Notes: generated by a model not told the origin, from the letters alone. A stretch of DNA of 64,000 nucleotides from Pseudomonadota bacterium (GCA_016201105.1 JACQDN010000076.1:1-64000), one strand, 5' to 3'; numbered from the stretch's first letter, positions 15,603-25,466 are shown. A program made the numbers and translations.

Positions 15603-16946
15603 TCATGCTCCAGATTCATTGATTGTCGCGCAATCTAGCGGCGTTCCCACTTCGCCGGATTGCGCTCCCGATGTGAGGTTGCGCGCAACGATACGGGGCG
15701 CGGTTTCCTTGGACATGGCCATGGCAACGACGCCGAGCGCCACAGCGACCGCCAGATACCAGGCTGGCGCCAGGGGATCCCCCGTCCATTTGATCAGCCA
15801 GGCGATGATGCCCTGCGTGGTGCTGCCGAAAATCGCAACCGCCAGCGCATAGACCGTTCCGAGCGAGGCGCAGCGCACATTCTTGGGAAAGCTTTCGGTG
15901 ACGGCAACAAGGGCCACCGCACCGCTCGGCTGATTGAGGAAGGACAGCGCGATCGTCACGGCAAAAATCGTCATCGCGGTGGGAAAGACATTCAGCAGCA
16001 TGAAAAGCGGATAGGCGCAGAGTGCAAGCACGATGCGCTGGGTCACCATGACGGGCTTGCGTCCGATGCGATCGGAGAGCCAGCCGCCGGGAAGTGCAAA
16101 GATCGTGTTGCAAAAGCCCAGTACCGCGGTTGCCGCCAGCGATACGGTCGTATTCATGTGCAGCGTGGTGATGGCGTAGGTGGTGATGTAGGCGAACACA
16201 TAGAACGGAATCGTCAGCGAACTGATGATGACGAAGCCGAGCACGACCGCTCGCCCATGTGTGGTCATCAATTGCGCGAAGCTCACCGTATTGTTCGCAT
16301 CGTCTTGCTCGGTGCGATGCAGCGTTTCGGGCAGCGAACGGCGGATGAAAATCCCCAGCGGCAGGATGAGCGTTCCGATCAGGAACGGCACGCGCCAACC
16401 CCAGGCATACATCTGCCCGGTGGAGAGCCAGATCGACAGCGCAAGACCGATCATGCCGGACGCCAAGGTCGCGAGTCCCTGACTGGCGACCTGCAATCCG
16501 CCAAATACGCCGCGCCGTTCGGGCTCAGCGGCTTCCAGCATGAACGCGGTGGCTGGCGCGATTTCGCCGCCGAGCGCAAAACCCTGCACCAGCCGCGCCA
16601 CGACGATGATGAGCGGCGCGGCAATGCCGATGGTTGCGTAGCCCGGCGTGAGCGCAAGCGCCGCCGAGCCGACTCCCATCAAAATGAAACTCACCATCAT
16701 GGCCGGCCGGCGGCCCGCGCGGTCCGCATAGGCCCCGATGAGAATTCCCCCCAGCGGCCGGCTCAAGAACCCGATACCGAAGGTCGCCAGCGACAAAATC
16801 AGGCTGACGAATTTGTCGTGCGTGGGGAAAAACGCAGTGCCGATCATCACCGCGAAATAGGCATAAGACGTGAAGTCGTAGACTTCGAGCGCATTGCCCA
16901 TCACCGCGGCCAGCAGATGACGAGCCTTGGCGCGCGGCGCGCTCAC
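15603..16946 (-). CDS. MFS transporter, metabolite:H+ symporter (MHS) family
   Basis: 447 residues, about 12 membrane segments. The MHS signature is clear: [20 protein letters not shown] in helix 1, then [20 protein letters not shown] in the helix 2-3 loop, and [18 protein letters not shown]. The second-half loop [14 protein letters not shown] is also present. MHS members import organic acids or betaines with protons; the substrate cannot be told. It lies between the DUF3828 gene and msrB on the same strand. Confidence 0.9.
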   Translation of the reverse strand: MSAPRAKARHLLAAVMGNALEVYDFTSYAYFAVMIGTAFFPTHDKFVSLILSLATFGIGFLSRPLGGILIGAYADRAGRRPAMMVSFILMGVGSAALALTPGYATIGIAAPLIIVVARLVQGFALGGEIAPATAFMLEAAEPERRGVFGGLQVASQGLATLASGMIGLALSIWLSTGQMYAWGWRVPFLIGTLILPLGIFIRRSLPETLHRTEQDDANNTVSFAQLMTTHGRAVVLGFVIISSLTIPFYVFAYITTYAITTLHMNTTVSLAATAVLGFCNTIFALPGGWLSDRIGRKPVMVTQRIVLALCAYPLFMLLNVFPTAMTIFAVTIALSFLNQPSGAVALVAVTESFPKNVRCASLGTVYALAVAIFGSTTQGIIAWLIKWTGDPLAPAWYLAVAVALGVVAMAMSKETAPRIVARNLTSGAQSGEVGTPLDCATINESGA

Positions 16947-16980
16947 TTGCAGTGGAATCGCAGCGGCGCTCAGCGGAGTA

Positions 16981-17529
16981 TCATCCGTTGGCGTTGGCGA
17001 TGGCGAATTTGAGCGTCTCGCTCAAACGGCCTTTGTTGCCGAAATCCCAGCTGCCGCCGTAGCCGATATCGTCCACCCGCCAGCCCGCGTCGGTTTGAAC
17101 AAGATAGACGGTGTCGGTCCAGACCACGGGTTTTTGATTGGGGCTTGCATAAGTGAGCTCGGCCGCGCAGGTGCCCTTCCTGCCCTCGCTTTTGCAGGTG
17201 CCGATCTTGAACGAGGTCGCGCCCTCGAACAAAGAGGTGAAGACATCGCCTTCAAGCAGCGGCGGCGATTGGCCTTTGGTGCCTTGCGCGAAAGCAGCTT
17301 CGGCCGCGGCCGCGTCGCTCAACAGTTTTTCCAGCGTCTGCGAAATGAACGGCTCTAATTTCGTGCGGCCCGCTGCGTCTGGCACGCCGTCTGCCGGCAG
17401 CGATTTGTAGGCGCTGTAAAAGCCTGCCGCAGTGGCGGACATATCGTCCGCATCGCTCTTGGCACTGCCAGGCGCTGCCGCGAACGCGCCGATCGCTACG
17501 GCAACAAGGAATGGTCGGATGAAGTTCAT
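16981..17529 (-). CDS. Exported DUF3828-like protein
   Basis: 182 residues with signal peptide [20 protein letters not shown]. The body has the DUF3828 layout: a helical [12 protein letters not shown] start, [16 protein letters not shown], and the strand pair [22 protein letters not shown]. Members are periplasmic and of unknown role. The start ATG overlaps the mscL stop (ATGA), so the two are cotranslated, perhaps both linked to envelope stress. Confidence 0.75.
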   Translation of the reverse strand: MNFIRPFLVAVAIGAFAAAPGSAKSDADDMSATAAGFYSAYKSLPADGVPDAAGRTKLEPFISQTLEKLLSDAAAAEAAFAQGTKGQSPPLLEGDVFTSLFEGATSFKIGTCKSEGRKGTCAAELTYASPNQKPVVWTDTVYLVQTDAGWRVDDIGYGGSWDFGNKGRLSETLKFAIANANG

Positions 17530-17939
17530 GAGCGAGCCTTCAGGGAATCGCGAATTTCGCGCAAGAGCTTGATGTCTTCCGGCGGTTCGATCGCAGCCGA
17601 TTCCGGCGGCGGCGCCTTCAACCGATTGAGCGAGCGCACCACCAGAAAAAGCACGAATGCAATGATCAGAAAATTGATCACGGCATTGATGAAGAGGCCG
17701 TAGTTGATCGTCACGGCGCCGGCGGCTTTGGCTTTGACCAGCGTGTCGGCGTGGGATCCCTTGAGCACTGCGAAGAAGTTGGACAGATCGAGACCGCCCA
17801 TCAGCCAGCCGATCGGCGGCATGACGATGTCGTTCACCAGCGAATTCACGATCCCCGTAAACGACGCACCGATCACGACACCGACCGCGAGGTCGATGAC
17901 ACTGCCGCGCATCGCGAATGTCTTGAATTCACTGAACAT
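17526..17939 (-). CDS. mscL: Large-conductance mechanosensitive channel MscL
   Basis: 137 residues from ATG 17939; an in-frame TTG 27 nt upstream is possible, but [20 protein letters not shown] matches the family start. It forms a homopentameric channel that opens under membrane tension. TM1 is [22 protein letters not shown]2 is [20 protein letters not shown]; the cytoplasmic C-terminal helix is [13 protein letters not shown]. The periplasmic loop between them has normal length. Confidence 0.95.
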   Translation of the reverse strand: MFSEFKTFAMRGSVIDLAVGVVIGASFTGIVNSLVNDIVMPPIGWLMGGLDLSNFFAVLKGSHADTLVKAKAAGAVTINYGLFINAVINFLIIAFVLFLVVRSLNRLKAPPPESAAIEPPEDIKLLREIRDSLKARS

Positions 17940-18013
17940 GAAGTTCTCGTGAGACGGCTCTGCCAAGAGGAACGTTAGACGAGAAGGGGATCGGCGAACA
18001 GCGAAGTTATAAT

Positions 18014-18163
18014 CACCTCTCCCTCGGGAGAGGTCGAAAAATCTGCGAGCGTCAGCGAGTGGATTTTTCGGGTGAGGGGAAGCCTCACCAGTTGCGCCGT
18101 CTTCTTACCCCTCACCCGAAATTTGCTGCGCAAATTTCGGCCTCTCCCAAGGGAGAGGCGATT
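18014..18163. repeat. Family A palindromic repeat, copy 4
   Basis: Nearly complete: CACCTCTCCCTCGGGAGAGG on the left and CCTCTCCCAAGGGAGAGGCG on the right, with GCGAGCGTCAGCGAGTGG and AAATTTGCTGCGCAAATTTC inside. It lies between mscL and the VanZ-like gene, and its right tip supplies the stop codon of the latter (18162-18164). Confidence 0.75.
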
Positions 18164-18551
18164 AGTCTGGCGAAGAACGTCCAACAACCCTGTCATGAAC
18201 GATCACCAGCACCCAGCCGATCAGTCCCCCCGAGACCGCGCCGATGATGTTGGCGATTTCATCCATGATCTCGGGATCGCGGCCGACGAAGCTTTGGACG
18301 ATTTCGAGCACCCCGCCGAACAGCGCCAGAGCGAGCACCGCCCAGATCGCATTGCGCGACGCCCGCGTCGCCAGCGTGGCGAACAGCGCCAGGCCGAAAT
18401 AGGCCGTGAAATGCAACGCTTTGTCCCAGATCAATTGGACTTCGTGCGGCGGGCTCGGCGTCAGCTCGCCCCACACCACCACGGCGAGCGCAGGCCAGAA
18501 CAGCCACGCCAGCACGCGGCGCAGGACATGGGTCAGACGATCAAAAAACAT
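18162..18551 (-). CDS. VanZ-family-like membrane protein
   Basis: 129 residues from ATG 18551 (MFFDRLTHVLRRVLAW). Four membrane segments, with the VanZ-type DKALHFTAYFGLALFA after TM1 and FGGVLEIVQSFVGRDPEIMD (the E...Q...R-D pattern) before TM4. The role of such proteins in most bacteria is unknown. The C-terminal residues and stop are donated by the family A repeat, a sign that the repeat trimmed or extended the original gene end. Confidence 0.75.
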   Translation of the reverse strand: MFFDRLTHVLRRVLAWLFWPALAVVVWGELTPSPPHEVQLIWDKALHFTAYFGLALFATLATRASRNAIWAVLALALFGGVLEIVQSFVGRDPEIMDEIANIIGAVSGGLIGWVLVIVHDRVVGRSSPD

Positions 18552-18799
18552 GAAGAGCTTTCCGGAGGCGCGCCGTTCTAACGGAGGTGGAGAAAAATAC
18601 AATAGTATCAAACAGTTAACAGAACGGTCCTGAAGCTCGCTCGGCGGCGGCGGCCGAAATGCGCGCTAACCTCCACGCCCGCCTTGCAAATTCGAAGCGA
18701 TTCCGTGTAAGTCGCCGCCTCTTCGGGGCCGCCCGGCGTAAGGGCATGCCGTGGCGATCCGAAAGCGACCGAGGCCTCGCGCCTCCAGGAGATGCGCAA

Positions 18800-18991
18800 A
18801 TGCCCAAAATGAAGACCAAATCGGGCGCCAAGAAGCGCTTCAGATTCACCGCCACAGGCAAGATCAAGACGGGGCAGGCCTATAAGCGCCACCGCCTCAT
18901 CACCAAATCCAAGCGCACGCGCAAGGAGCTGAAGGGCGTGTTGTCCCCATCCGAAACCCAGCGCGTCAAGCGCTGGATGCCGTACGGTTGA
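18800..18991 (+). CDS. rpmI: 50S ribosomal protein L35
   Basis: 63 residues, [20 protein letters not shown] onward, with the family's basic [11 protein letters not shown] and a C-terminal [14 protein letters not shown] lies 7 nt upstream of ATG 18800. infC, the usual upstream partner, is absent: the 248 bp upstream have no gene and the next gene is the opposite-strand VanZ-like gene. Co-transcribed with rplT 11 bp downstream. Confidence 0.97.
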   Translation: MPKMKTKSGAKKRFRFTATGKIKTGQAYKRHRLITKSKRTRKELKGVLSPSETQRVKRWMPYG

Positions 18992-19002
18992 GGGAGGATT
19001 AG

Positions 19003-19362
19003 ATGTCACGCTCTCCCCGTTCCGTTGCTTCGCACGCGCGCCGCAAGCGCGTTTTCAAGCAGACCAAGGGCTTTTACGGCCGCCGCAAGAACACGATTAC
19101 GTCCGCCAATGCGGCCGCCGATCGCTCGCTCCAGCACTCCTATATCGGGCGCAAGGAGAAGAAGCGGAATTTCCGCGCGCTTTGGATTCAGCGCATCAAT
19201 GCGGCCTGCCGCATTCATGGGCTGACCTACAGCCGATTTATCAGCGGGCTCGCCAAGGCCGGGATCGAGGTGGACCGCAAGGTTCTCGCCGATCTCGCCG
19301 TGCACGAGCCCGATGCCTTCAAGGCGCTGGTGGATCAGGCCACAGTAAACGCGGGCGCGTAG
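19003..19362 (+). CDS. rplT: 50S ribosomal protein L20
   Basis: 119 residues with the conserved [27 protein letters not shown] and [10 protein letters not shown] blocks. It binds 23S rRNA early in 50S assembly and in some bacteria represses its own operon. GGAGG lies upstream of ATG 19003. It is followed by an 84-bp spacer with a large hairpin, then pheS. Confidence 0.97.
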   Translation: MSRSPRSVASHARRKRVFKQTKGFYGRRKNTITSANAAADRSLQHSYIGRKEKKRNFRALWIQRINAACRIHGLTYSRFISGLAKAGIEVDRKVLADLAVHEPDAFKALVDQATVNAGA

Positions 19363-19370
19363 TCTCGCTA

Positions 19371-19443
19371 AAACCCCCATCAGAGCCGGCCGGATTTGGC
19401 GTGAGGCCAAATCCGTGATTCAAGCCGTATCAGATCGGGGTTT
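19371..19443 (+). promoter_or_regulatory. Nested hairpin in the rplT-pheS spacer
   Basis: An inner perfect 9-bp stem GGATTTGGC / GCCAAATCC (19392-19400, 19406-19414) lies inside an outer stem AAACCCCCATC / GATCGGGGTTT with one mismatch (19371-19381, 19433-19443). The outer right arm covers the GGGG that is the only ribosome-site candidate for pheS at 19447. There is no U-run, so this is not a simple terminator; it could control pheS translation. Confidence 0.45.
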
Positions 19444-19446
19444 CAG

Positions 19447-20526
19447 ATGAGCGATATCCAAACACTCGAGCGCGAAATTCTCGCCGCGATTTCTGCCGCG
19501 CGCGATGAAGCGGCGCTGGAAGCGGTGCGCGTCGCCGCGCTCGGCAAGAAAGGCGCGATCAGCGAGCTCCTCAAGACTCTCGGCGGCATGAGCGCCGATG
19601 AGCGCAAGGAAAAGGGCCCGACCTTCAATTCGCTGCGCGATAGGATCGCGGACGCCCTCGCCGCGCGCAAAGCCGCCCTCGCCGACGACGCGCTGAGCGC
19701 CAAGCTTGCGACCGAGCGCGTCGATGTGACGTTGCCGGCGCGTCCCGAGCCGCGCGGCACCATTCACCCCGTCTCGCAGGTGCTGGACGAGATGACGGCG
19801 ATCTTCGCCGATCTCGGTTTCGCCATCGCCGAAGGTCCCGACGTCGAGTATGACGACTACAACTTCACCAAGCTGAACATTCCGCCCGATCATCCGGCGC
19901 GCCAGATGCACGACACCTTCTATGTTGCGCCGCAGGCGGATGGTTCACGCCATGTGCTGCGCACGCACACCTCTCCGGTGCAAGTGCGCACCATGCTCAG
20001 CCAGAAGCCGCCTATCCGCATCATCTCACCGGGGCGTACCTATCGGGTGGATTCCGACGCGACGCACTCGGCGATGTTCCACCAGTTCGAAGGCTTGGTG
20101 ATCGACGAGGTGACGCATCTTGGAAATTTGAAATGGGTGTTGGAAGAATTCTGCAAGGCCTTCTTCGAAGTGGATCAGGTGGAGATCCGCGCACGGCCGT
20201 CCTTCTTCCCGTTCACCGAACCGAGCGTGGAATGGGATCTGCGCTGCGATCGTTCCGCGCCGGGCAAAATCGTCTTCGGCACCGGCAATGATTGGCTGGA
20301 GCTGGCCGGCTCCGGCATGGTCCATCCACGCGTCTTGGAAATGTGCGGTATCGATCCGGAAAAATATCAAGGCTTCGCCTTCGGCGGCGGGCTCGATCGC
20401 CTCGCCATGCTGAAATACGGCATTCCGGATATCCGCCCGTTCTTCGAATCCGATCTGCGCTGGCTGCGCCATTATGGATTCGCAGCGCTCGACATCCCCA
20501 CGCTGGATGGAGGGCTGTCGCGATGA
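19447..20526 (+). CDS. pheS: Phenylalanyl-tRNA synthetase alpha subunit
   Basis: 359 residues. It carries the class II catalytic core that charges tRNA-Phe, as an alpha2-beta2 enzyme with PheT. N-terminal coiled-coil (to about residue 90), then motif 2 region around [40 protein letters not shown], and motif 3 [18 protein letters not shown]. Length is normal. pheT follows after a 277-bp spacer occupied by a family B repeat. Confidence 0.97.
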   Translation: MSDIQTLEREILAAISAARDEAALEAVRVAALGKKGAISELLKTLGGMSADERKEKGPTFNSLRDRIADALAARKAALADDALSAKLATERVDVTLPARPEPRGTIHPVSQVLDEMTAIFADLGFAIAEGPDVEYDDYNFTKLNIPPDHPARQMHDTFYVAPQADGSRHVLRTHTSPVQVRTMLSQKPPIRIISPGRTYRVDSDATHSAMFHQFEGLVIDEVTHLGNLKWVLEEFCKAFFEVDQVEIRARPSFFPFTEPSVEWDLRCDRSAPGKIVFGTGNDWLELAGSGMVHPRVLEMCGIDPEKYQGFAFGGGLDRLAMLKYGIPDIRPFFESDLRWLRHYGFAALDIPTLDGGLSR

Positions 20527-20585
20527 GCGCACTCTATAGCGGATGCCTGGTTTTTCGCGGCCGTGCAAATACCGACAAAGAAAAT

Positions 20586-20757
20586 GGTTCACGCGGAGAC
20601 GCGGAGACGCGGAGGTATCGCTGTCTTCGGCGCACTTCCGTTGAGAGTTCGGGCACGAACCGGCGCGCGTTGCGCGCCAACCTATCTTGGCCAGGCCAGA
20701 AAATCTCGAGTTCGGCCAGCGCAAGTCGCTCCGCGGCTCCGCGGCTCCGCGCGAGTA
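20586..20757. repeat. Family B palindromic repeat, copy 1
   Basis: Left arm GGTTCACGCGGAGACGCGGA, right arm CTCCGCGGCTCCGCGGCTCC then GCGCGAGTATTT. It sits between pheS and pheT, genes that are usually adjacent, so it has been inserted into an operon. Other copies are at 24.5 and 54.8 kb. Confidence 0.7.
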
Positions 20758-20803
20758 TTTGTTTGCCGACTTCAGGCGCAGGGCTCGAAGGAAGGAGCGC
20801 GTC

Positions 20804-23230
20804 ATGAAATTCACGCTCTCCTGGCTCAAAGCGCATCTTGAGACCGATGCCGACGCGGCGGCGGTGGCGGAGAAGCTCACCTCCATCGGCTTGGAAGTAG
20901 AAGGCATCGAGGACAAAGGCGCTGCGCTGAAGGATTTCACCGTCGCCCGTGTCATCTCGGCCGAGAAACATCCCAATGCCGACAAACTGAAAGTCTGCTT
21001 GGTCGATATCGGCGGCGGCGCACCGGCCTCAAGTAGCGAAGCGGTAGGCCAAAATGTTGTTCAGGTCGTGTGCGGCGCGCCCAACGCCCATACCGGCATG
21101 AAGGCGGTGTTCGCGAAACCAGGCGTCGTGATTCCTTCAAGCGGCGAAGTGCTGAAGATCGGCACTATCCGCGGCGTGGAATCGCGCGGCATGCTGTGTT
21201 CGGAACGCGAACTGCTGCTGTCCGAAGAGCACACCGGCATCATCGAACTTCCCGCTGATGCGAAAGTCGGCTCGCCGGCAGCGGATGCGCTGGGCAGCGG
21301 CGATCCGGTGATCGATGTCTCCATCACCCCCAATCGCGGCGATTGCACCAGTGTCTACGGCATCGCGCGCGATCTGGCGGCAGCAGGATTGGGAAAACTG
21401 CATAGCGCTTCCGTCTCGCCGGTACCGGGCAAGTTCGCGTCGCCCAAGAAAGTGCATCTGAATTTCGATAGCCATGCCAAACCTTGTCCGTTGTTCGCTG
21501 GGCGCTTTATCCGCGGCGTGAAAAACGGTCCGTCGCCGAAGTGGGTGCAGGACCGTTTGCGTGCCGTGGGTTTGCGCCCGATTTCCGCGCTGGTGGATGT
21601 GACCAATCTTCTGTCGCTCGATCGTGGACGGCCGCTGCATGTGTTCGACGCCGACAAACTTTCCGGCGACGTGCAGGCGCGCATGGCCAAGGACGGCGAA
21701 CAGCTTTTGGCGCTTGACGGCAAGACCTACACGCTGGACGGCACGATGTGCGTCATCGCCGACGAAAAAGCCGCGCGCGGCATCGGCGGCGTGATGGGCG
21801 GCGAGGATTCCGGCTGCACCGAAACCACGGCGAATGTGTTCGTGGAATCGGCCTATTTCGAGCCGGCCAGCATCGCGCAGACCGGCCGCAAGCTCGCCAT
21901 CATCTCAGATGCGCGCTATCGCTTCGAGCGCGGCGTCGATCCGGAATTTGTCGTGCCGGGAATTGAGCTCGCGACTAAACTCATTCTCGAATTCTGCGGC
22001 GGCGAACCATCGGAAACCGTGATCGCGGGCAAGGTGCCTGAGTGGCGGCGCAAAATCACGTTCACGCCGGCGGCGGTAACACGGCTTGCCGGCATCGACG
22101 TGCCCAAGGCCGAGATCGTGCGCATTCTCATGAATCTCGGTTTCACGGGGGATGACGGAGATCCGATGCAGGTTGTGCCGCCATCGTGGCGCAGCGATGT
22201 GGAGGGCTCTGCCGATCTCGTCGAAGAAGTAGTGCGCATTTACGGATTGTCGAAGGTACCGTCGGCGGCGATGTTGCGGCCATCGGTCATTGCGCGCCCC
22301 ACACTGACATCGGCCCAGCGCCGCGCCCGCATCGTGCGCCGGGCGCTCGCCGCGCGCGGCTTCAACGAGACGATCAACTTCTCGTTCCTTCCGCGGGCGC
22401 AAGCCAAACTGTTCGGCGGCGGCGACGACGCGCGCCAGATCGAGAATCCCATCGCGGCCGATCTGGATGCATTGCGTCCGAGCGTGCTGCCGTCCTTGCT
22501 GGCGGCGGCAGTGCGCAACGCAGCGCGCGGCAACGCCGATTGCATGCTGTTCGAAATCGGCGCGCAGTTCGATAGCGGCGTGCCGGGCGCGCAGCAGACC
22601 ATCGCCGCCGGCATCCGCGCCGGCAGCGGGGTGCGCACTTGGACCAAAGCCACACACGAGCCGGATGCCTTCGATGCCAAGGCCGACATGCTCGCCATTT
22701 TGGAAAGCGCGATGGGCACGGCGATGACCGCACCGGTCAAAGCGGGCGCGCCGCCCTGGTATCATCCGGGACGATCGGGAACGCTGGTGCTGGGGCCCAA
22801 GCCGCTCGCCTATTTCGGCGAGATTCATCCCGCCGTCCTGGCCAAACTCGATCTCAAAGGTCCGGTCGCGGCATTCGAAGTGTTCCTGGATGCGATACCC
22901 GAACGCAAAGTCAAAGGCAAAGCGCGCAGCCCGTTCTCGCCCTCGCCCTATCCGGCGGTGGAACGCGATTTCGCGTTCGTGATCGACCAACGCGTGGCCG
23001 CAGAAGAAGTGCTCAAGGCCGCGCGCAACACAGACCGCCAGCTGATCGAGCGGGTGGACGCGTTCGACCTCTACGAAGGCAAGGGTGTGCCCGAGGGCAA
23101 GAAGTCGCTCGCCATCGCCGTGCGAATCCAGCCCAAGGACAAGACGCTGACCGACGCGGAGATCGACGCGATTGCCGAAAAGATCGTCGCGGCGGTGACC
23201 AAGGCGACGGGCGGCGTGTTGCGAACATGA
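20804..23230 (+). CDS. pheT: Phenylalanyl-tRNA synthetase beta subunit
   Basis: 808 residues from ATG 20804 behind GGAGCG. It has the N-terminal tRNA-binding OB domain (HPNADKLKVC, VVCGAPNAHTGMKAVF), the B3/B4 editing domain, B5, and the C-terminal anticodon-binding domain (FSPSPYPAVERDFAFVID). Residues about 73-85 ([13 protein letters not shown]) have no counterpart in ordinary PheT, where a short VDIGGG-type turn leads straight into QVVCGAPN; they are encoded by the in-frame mini-palindrome D. The longer open frame upstream is non-coding. Confidence 0.96.
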   Translation: MKFTLSWLKAHLETDADAAAVAEKLTSIGLEVEGIEDKGAALKDFTVARVISAEKHPNADKLKVCLVDIGGGAPASSSEAVGQNVVQVVCGAPNAHTGMKAVFAKPGVVIPSSGEVLKIGTIRGVESRGMLCSERELLLSEEHTGIIELPADAKVGSPAADALGSGDPVIDVSITPNRGDCTSVYGIARDLAAAGLGKLHSASVSPVPGKFASPKKVHLNFDSHAKPCPLFAGRFIRGVKNGPSPKWVQDRLRAVGLRPISALVDVTNLLSLDRGRPLHVFDADKLSGDVQARMAKDGEQLLALDGKTYTLDGTMCVIADEKAARGIGGVMGGEDSGCTETTANVFVESAYFEPASIAQTGRKLAIISDARYRFERGVDPEFVVPGIELATKLILEFCGGEPSETVIAGKVPEWRRKITFTPAAVTRLAGIDVPKAEIVRILMNLGFTGDDGDPMQVVPPSWRSDVEGSADLVEEVVRIYGLSKVPSAAMLRPSVIARPTLTSAQRRARIVRRALAARGFNETINFSFLPRAQAKLFGGGDDARQIENPIAADLDALRPSVLPSLLAAAVRNAARGNADCMLFEIGAQFDSGVPGAQQTIAAGIRAGSGVRTWTKATHEPDAFDAKADMLAILESAMGTAMTAPVKAGAPPWYHPGRSGTLVLGPKPLAYFGEIHPAVLAKLDLKGPVAAFEVFLDAIPERKVKGKARSPFSPSPYPAVERDFAFVIDQRVAAEEVLKAARNTDRQLIERVDAFDLYEGKGVPEGKKSLAIAVRIQPKDKTLTDAEIDAIAEKIVAAVTKATGGVLRT
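21025..21050. repeat. Mini-palindrome D inside pheT, in frame
   Basis: 26 bp beginning GGCCTCAAGTAGCGAAGCGG and ending TAGGCC. A copy differing at one position lies at 26691-26716. The ends GGCCT / TAGGCC are complementary. Here it is read through in frame and adds roughly ten residues to PheT. Confidence 0.65.
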
Positions 23231-23257
23231 ACTTCCTCCCCCGCTTGCGGGGAAGGA
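23231..23257. repeat. Short hairpin related to family A arm
   Basis: CTTCCTCCCCCGCTTGCGGG followed by GAAGGAAA forms a hairpin in the 40-bp gap between pheT and the MFS gene. It resembles the outer arm of family A without the core and may stabilise the pheT mRNA end. Confidence 0.45.
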
Positions 23258-23270
23258 AAACGGATGACGT

Positions 23271-24446
23271 ATGACGACTCAAACCTTCGACAAGAAATCC
23301 GGGCTCGCCTTCATCATCGCTTTCGGCGTGGTGAGCCTGTTTGCCGACGCCGCCTACGAAGGCATGCGCGGTATCACCGGTCCTTATCTCGGATTGCTGG
23401 GCGCAACTGGCACGGCAGTGGGCGCCATCGCGGGAACTGGAGAGCTGTTCGGCTATCTCCTGCGGCTGGTTTCGGGCCGCTTCGCCGAACGCACGCGCGC
23501 CTACTGGCTCTTCGCGGTGCTGGGCTATGCGGTGCAGATGGCGGCCGTGCCGCTCATGGCGTTTGCGGGCGTGTGGTGGGCGGCGGCCATTCTCATCATC
23601 ATCGAGCGCACCGGCAAAGCGATCCGCAATCCGTCCGGCAATTTCATGATGTCGCGCGCCGGCAGCCATATTGGGCAAGGCTGGGCCTTCGGCTTGCATG
23701 AGGCGATGGATCAGATGGGCGCTTTGAGCGGTCCGTTGATCACCGCGCTCGTGCTTGCCCATCATGGAAGTTATCACGACGCTTTTTTGTGGCTTGGCAT
23801 TCCTGCGGCCCTGACCGTTCTCAGCGTCATCGCCCTTGCGTTGCGCTTTCCCTTCGCTGGGCATGTCGAGCAGGCGGCACCGGAAGCCCATCGCACGTCC
23901 TCGCTGTCGCGCGAATTCTGGTTCTACGCGGCAAGCGCGGCACTGATCGCGTTCGGCTTCGCCGATTGGCCGCTCATCGCGTTTCATTTTGCGCAGGCTA
24001 AGATCGTGTCGCCCGCGATGGTTCCCGTTCTCTATGCCTTGGCGATGGCGGGAACGGGCGCGGGAGCGCTCGTCTTCGGACGAATGTTCGACAAATACGG
24101 CTTTGCGGTGTTGCTGCCGGCCATTCTGACCGCCGCCGTGACGACACCGCTTGTCTTCTTCGGCAACGAGCTTGTGAGCGCCGTGGGCGCGGCTGTGTGG
24201 GGCATCGCTCTCGGCGTCGAGACCTCGGTGTTCAACGCCGGCGTCGCTCATCTTGTCCCCGAACAATCGCGCGCGCGCGCCTATGGAATCTTCTCGGCGG
24301 TTTTCGGAATTGCGTGGTTTGTCGGGAGCGCGCTTCAGGGCGTGCTGTACGATGTGTCATTCGTCCTGCTGGTCGCGGTTTCCATCGCCGCGGAGCTGCT
24401 GGCGATCGTGCCGTTTGTGGCGGCGACGCAGTTGAAGAAGGTATGA
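23271..24446 (+). CDS. MFS transporter
   Basis: 391 residues, about 12 membrane segments. N-terminal SLFADAAYEGMRGITGPYLG, the helix 2-3 region YLLRLVSGRFAERTRAYWLF, and IIIERTGKAIRNPSGNFMMS resemble the drug/metabolite branch of MFS found next to many alphaproteobacterial genes. Substrate unknown. It is 40 bp downstream of pheT, perhaps read through from it, and is followed by a family B repeat. Confidence 0.88.
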   Translation: MTTQTFDKKSGLAFIIAFGVVSLFADAAYEGMRGITGPYLGLLGATGTAVGAIAGTGELFGYLLRLVSGRFAERTRAYWLFAVLGYAVQMAAVPLMAFAGVWWAAAILIIIERTGKAIRNPSGNFMMSRAGSHIGQGWAFGLHEAMDQMGALSGPLITALVLAHHGSYHDAFLWLGIPAALTVLSVIALALRFPFAGHVEQAAPEAHRTSSLSREFWFYAASAALIAFGFADWPLIAFHFAQAKIVSPAMVPVLYALAMAGTGAGALVFGRMFDKYGFAVLLPAILTAAVTTPLVFFGNELVSAVGAAVWGIALGVETSVFNAGVAHLVPEQSRARAYGIFSAVFGIAWFVGSALQGVLYDVSFVLLVAVSIAAELLAIVPFVAATQLKKV

Positions 24447-24455
24447 AGAAAAAGG

Positions 24456-24621
24456 GGTTCACGCGGAGGCGCGGAGCCGCAGAGTTAGAGAATAGCGATC
24501 ATAAACCCGCGAATTGTCCAGACTGTTGGCCTGGCGAAGCCCGGCCGGAGCAACCCTTCACTGGGTGACCCTGATGGCGAAGGAAACTCAAACTCCGCGG
24601 CTCCGCGCCTCCGCGTGAACC
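24456..24621. repeat. Family B palindromic repeat, copy 2
   Basis: The best-conserved copy: GGTTCACGCGGAGGCGCGGA on the left and GCGCCTCCGCGTGAACC on the right are almost perfect complements, extended by GCCGCAGAG / CTCCGCGGC. The loop is about 100 bp. It fills the gap between two convergent genes and may act as a bidirectional mRNA end. Confidence 0.75.
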
Positions 24622-24629
24622 ATTCTTTT

Positions 24630-25466
24630 TTATGAGTTCGAAGAAAGCAGCGTAGGCATTGCGCCGAACTGGGCGACGAGCTTGTCCAATTCTGCTTTCG
24701 CCTGCGCGTTCGAGCGTTGGTGGCGTTCGGCGAAGATGAATTCGTTCTTCAGCGAATGCTCCATGCCGGTGAATTCCGTCACCCGCACCTTGTAGCCGTG
24801 CGATTCCAGGAACAGCCCGCGATAGACGTTGGTCAGATGGGAGCCGAATTCGCGGCGCTGCACGGGGTGGCGCCAGAGCTGACGCGTCGGTCCATCGACA
24901 TGTTCGAGGTTGCGCGCAAGTTCGGCCTGGCAGCACGGCACCAGCGCCACGAATTTTGCCTCGTGCTTGAGCGCGAACAGAATCGCTTCGTCCGTCGCAG
25001 TATCGCAGGCGTGCAAGGCGGTCACCACGTCGGCCTTCCCGCTGGGAAGCTCTGCATCCTTGATCGCGCTTTCGATAAAATGCATGCGCGCGAAACCGCT
25101 TTCGGCGGCAATTCTTTTCGATGTCGCGATGAGATCATGGCGCGCTTCGATGCCGTAGACGGTTCCTTTGTCCTGCTTGGCGAAGAAAAGATCGTAGAGC
25201 ACAAAGCCAAGATAGGATTTTCCGGCACCGAGATCGGCCAGGATCGGCTCTTCTCTTTCCGCGAACGCCCAATCGAGCGCCGGCTTGATCAGCTGCGCCA
25301 GATGCAGGACCTGCTTGAGCTTGCGCCGAGAATCCGCGTTCAAGCCGCCGTTCGGGGTCAGGATATGCAGCGCCTTGAGCAACGCAGTCGATTGGCCGGG
25401 CCACAACTGCGCCAACACCTCTTGCGGCGAGGCTTGCATGCGTACGGAGGGTTTTGGTTTTGCCAT
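24630..25466 (-). CDS. Class I SAM-dependent methyltransferase (Methyltransf_32-like)
   Basis: 278 residues from ATG 25466 (a methionine three codons earlier is possible). SAM-binding motif I is ILADLGAGKSYLGFVLYDLF, followed by the acidic VYGIEAR end of strand 2. ALHACDTATDEAI and ALVPCCQAEL are characteristic of the METTL25/GSTCD-like branch. The target is unknown in bacteria; RNA is plausible. It ends against a family B repeat. Confidence 0.82.
   Translation of the reverse strand: MAKPKPSVRMQASPQEVLAQLWPGQSTALLKALHILTPNGGLNADSRRKLKQVLHLAQLIKPALDWAFAEREEPILADLGAGKSYLGFVLYDLFFAKQDKGTVYGIEARHDLIATSKRIAAESGFARMHFIESAIKDAELPSGKADVVTALHACDTATDEAILFALKHEAKFVALVPCCQAELARNLEHVDGPTRQLWRHPVQRREFGSHLTNVYRGLFLESHGYKVRVTEFTGMEHSLKNEFIFAERHQRSNAQAKAELDKLVAQFGAMPTLLSSNS

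Noticed and set aside
20586-20757. Family B repeat as a CRISPR array
   Set aside because: The repeated units are palindromic arms with no regular spacers and no cas genes are present.
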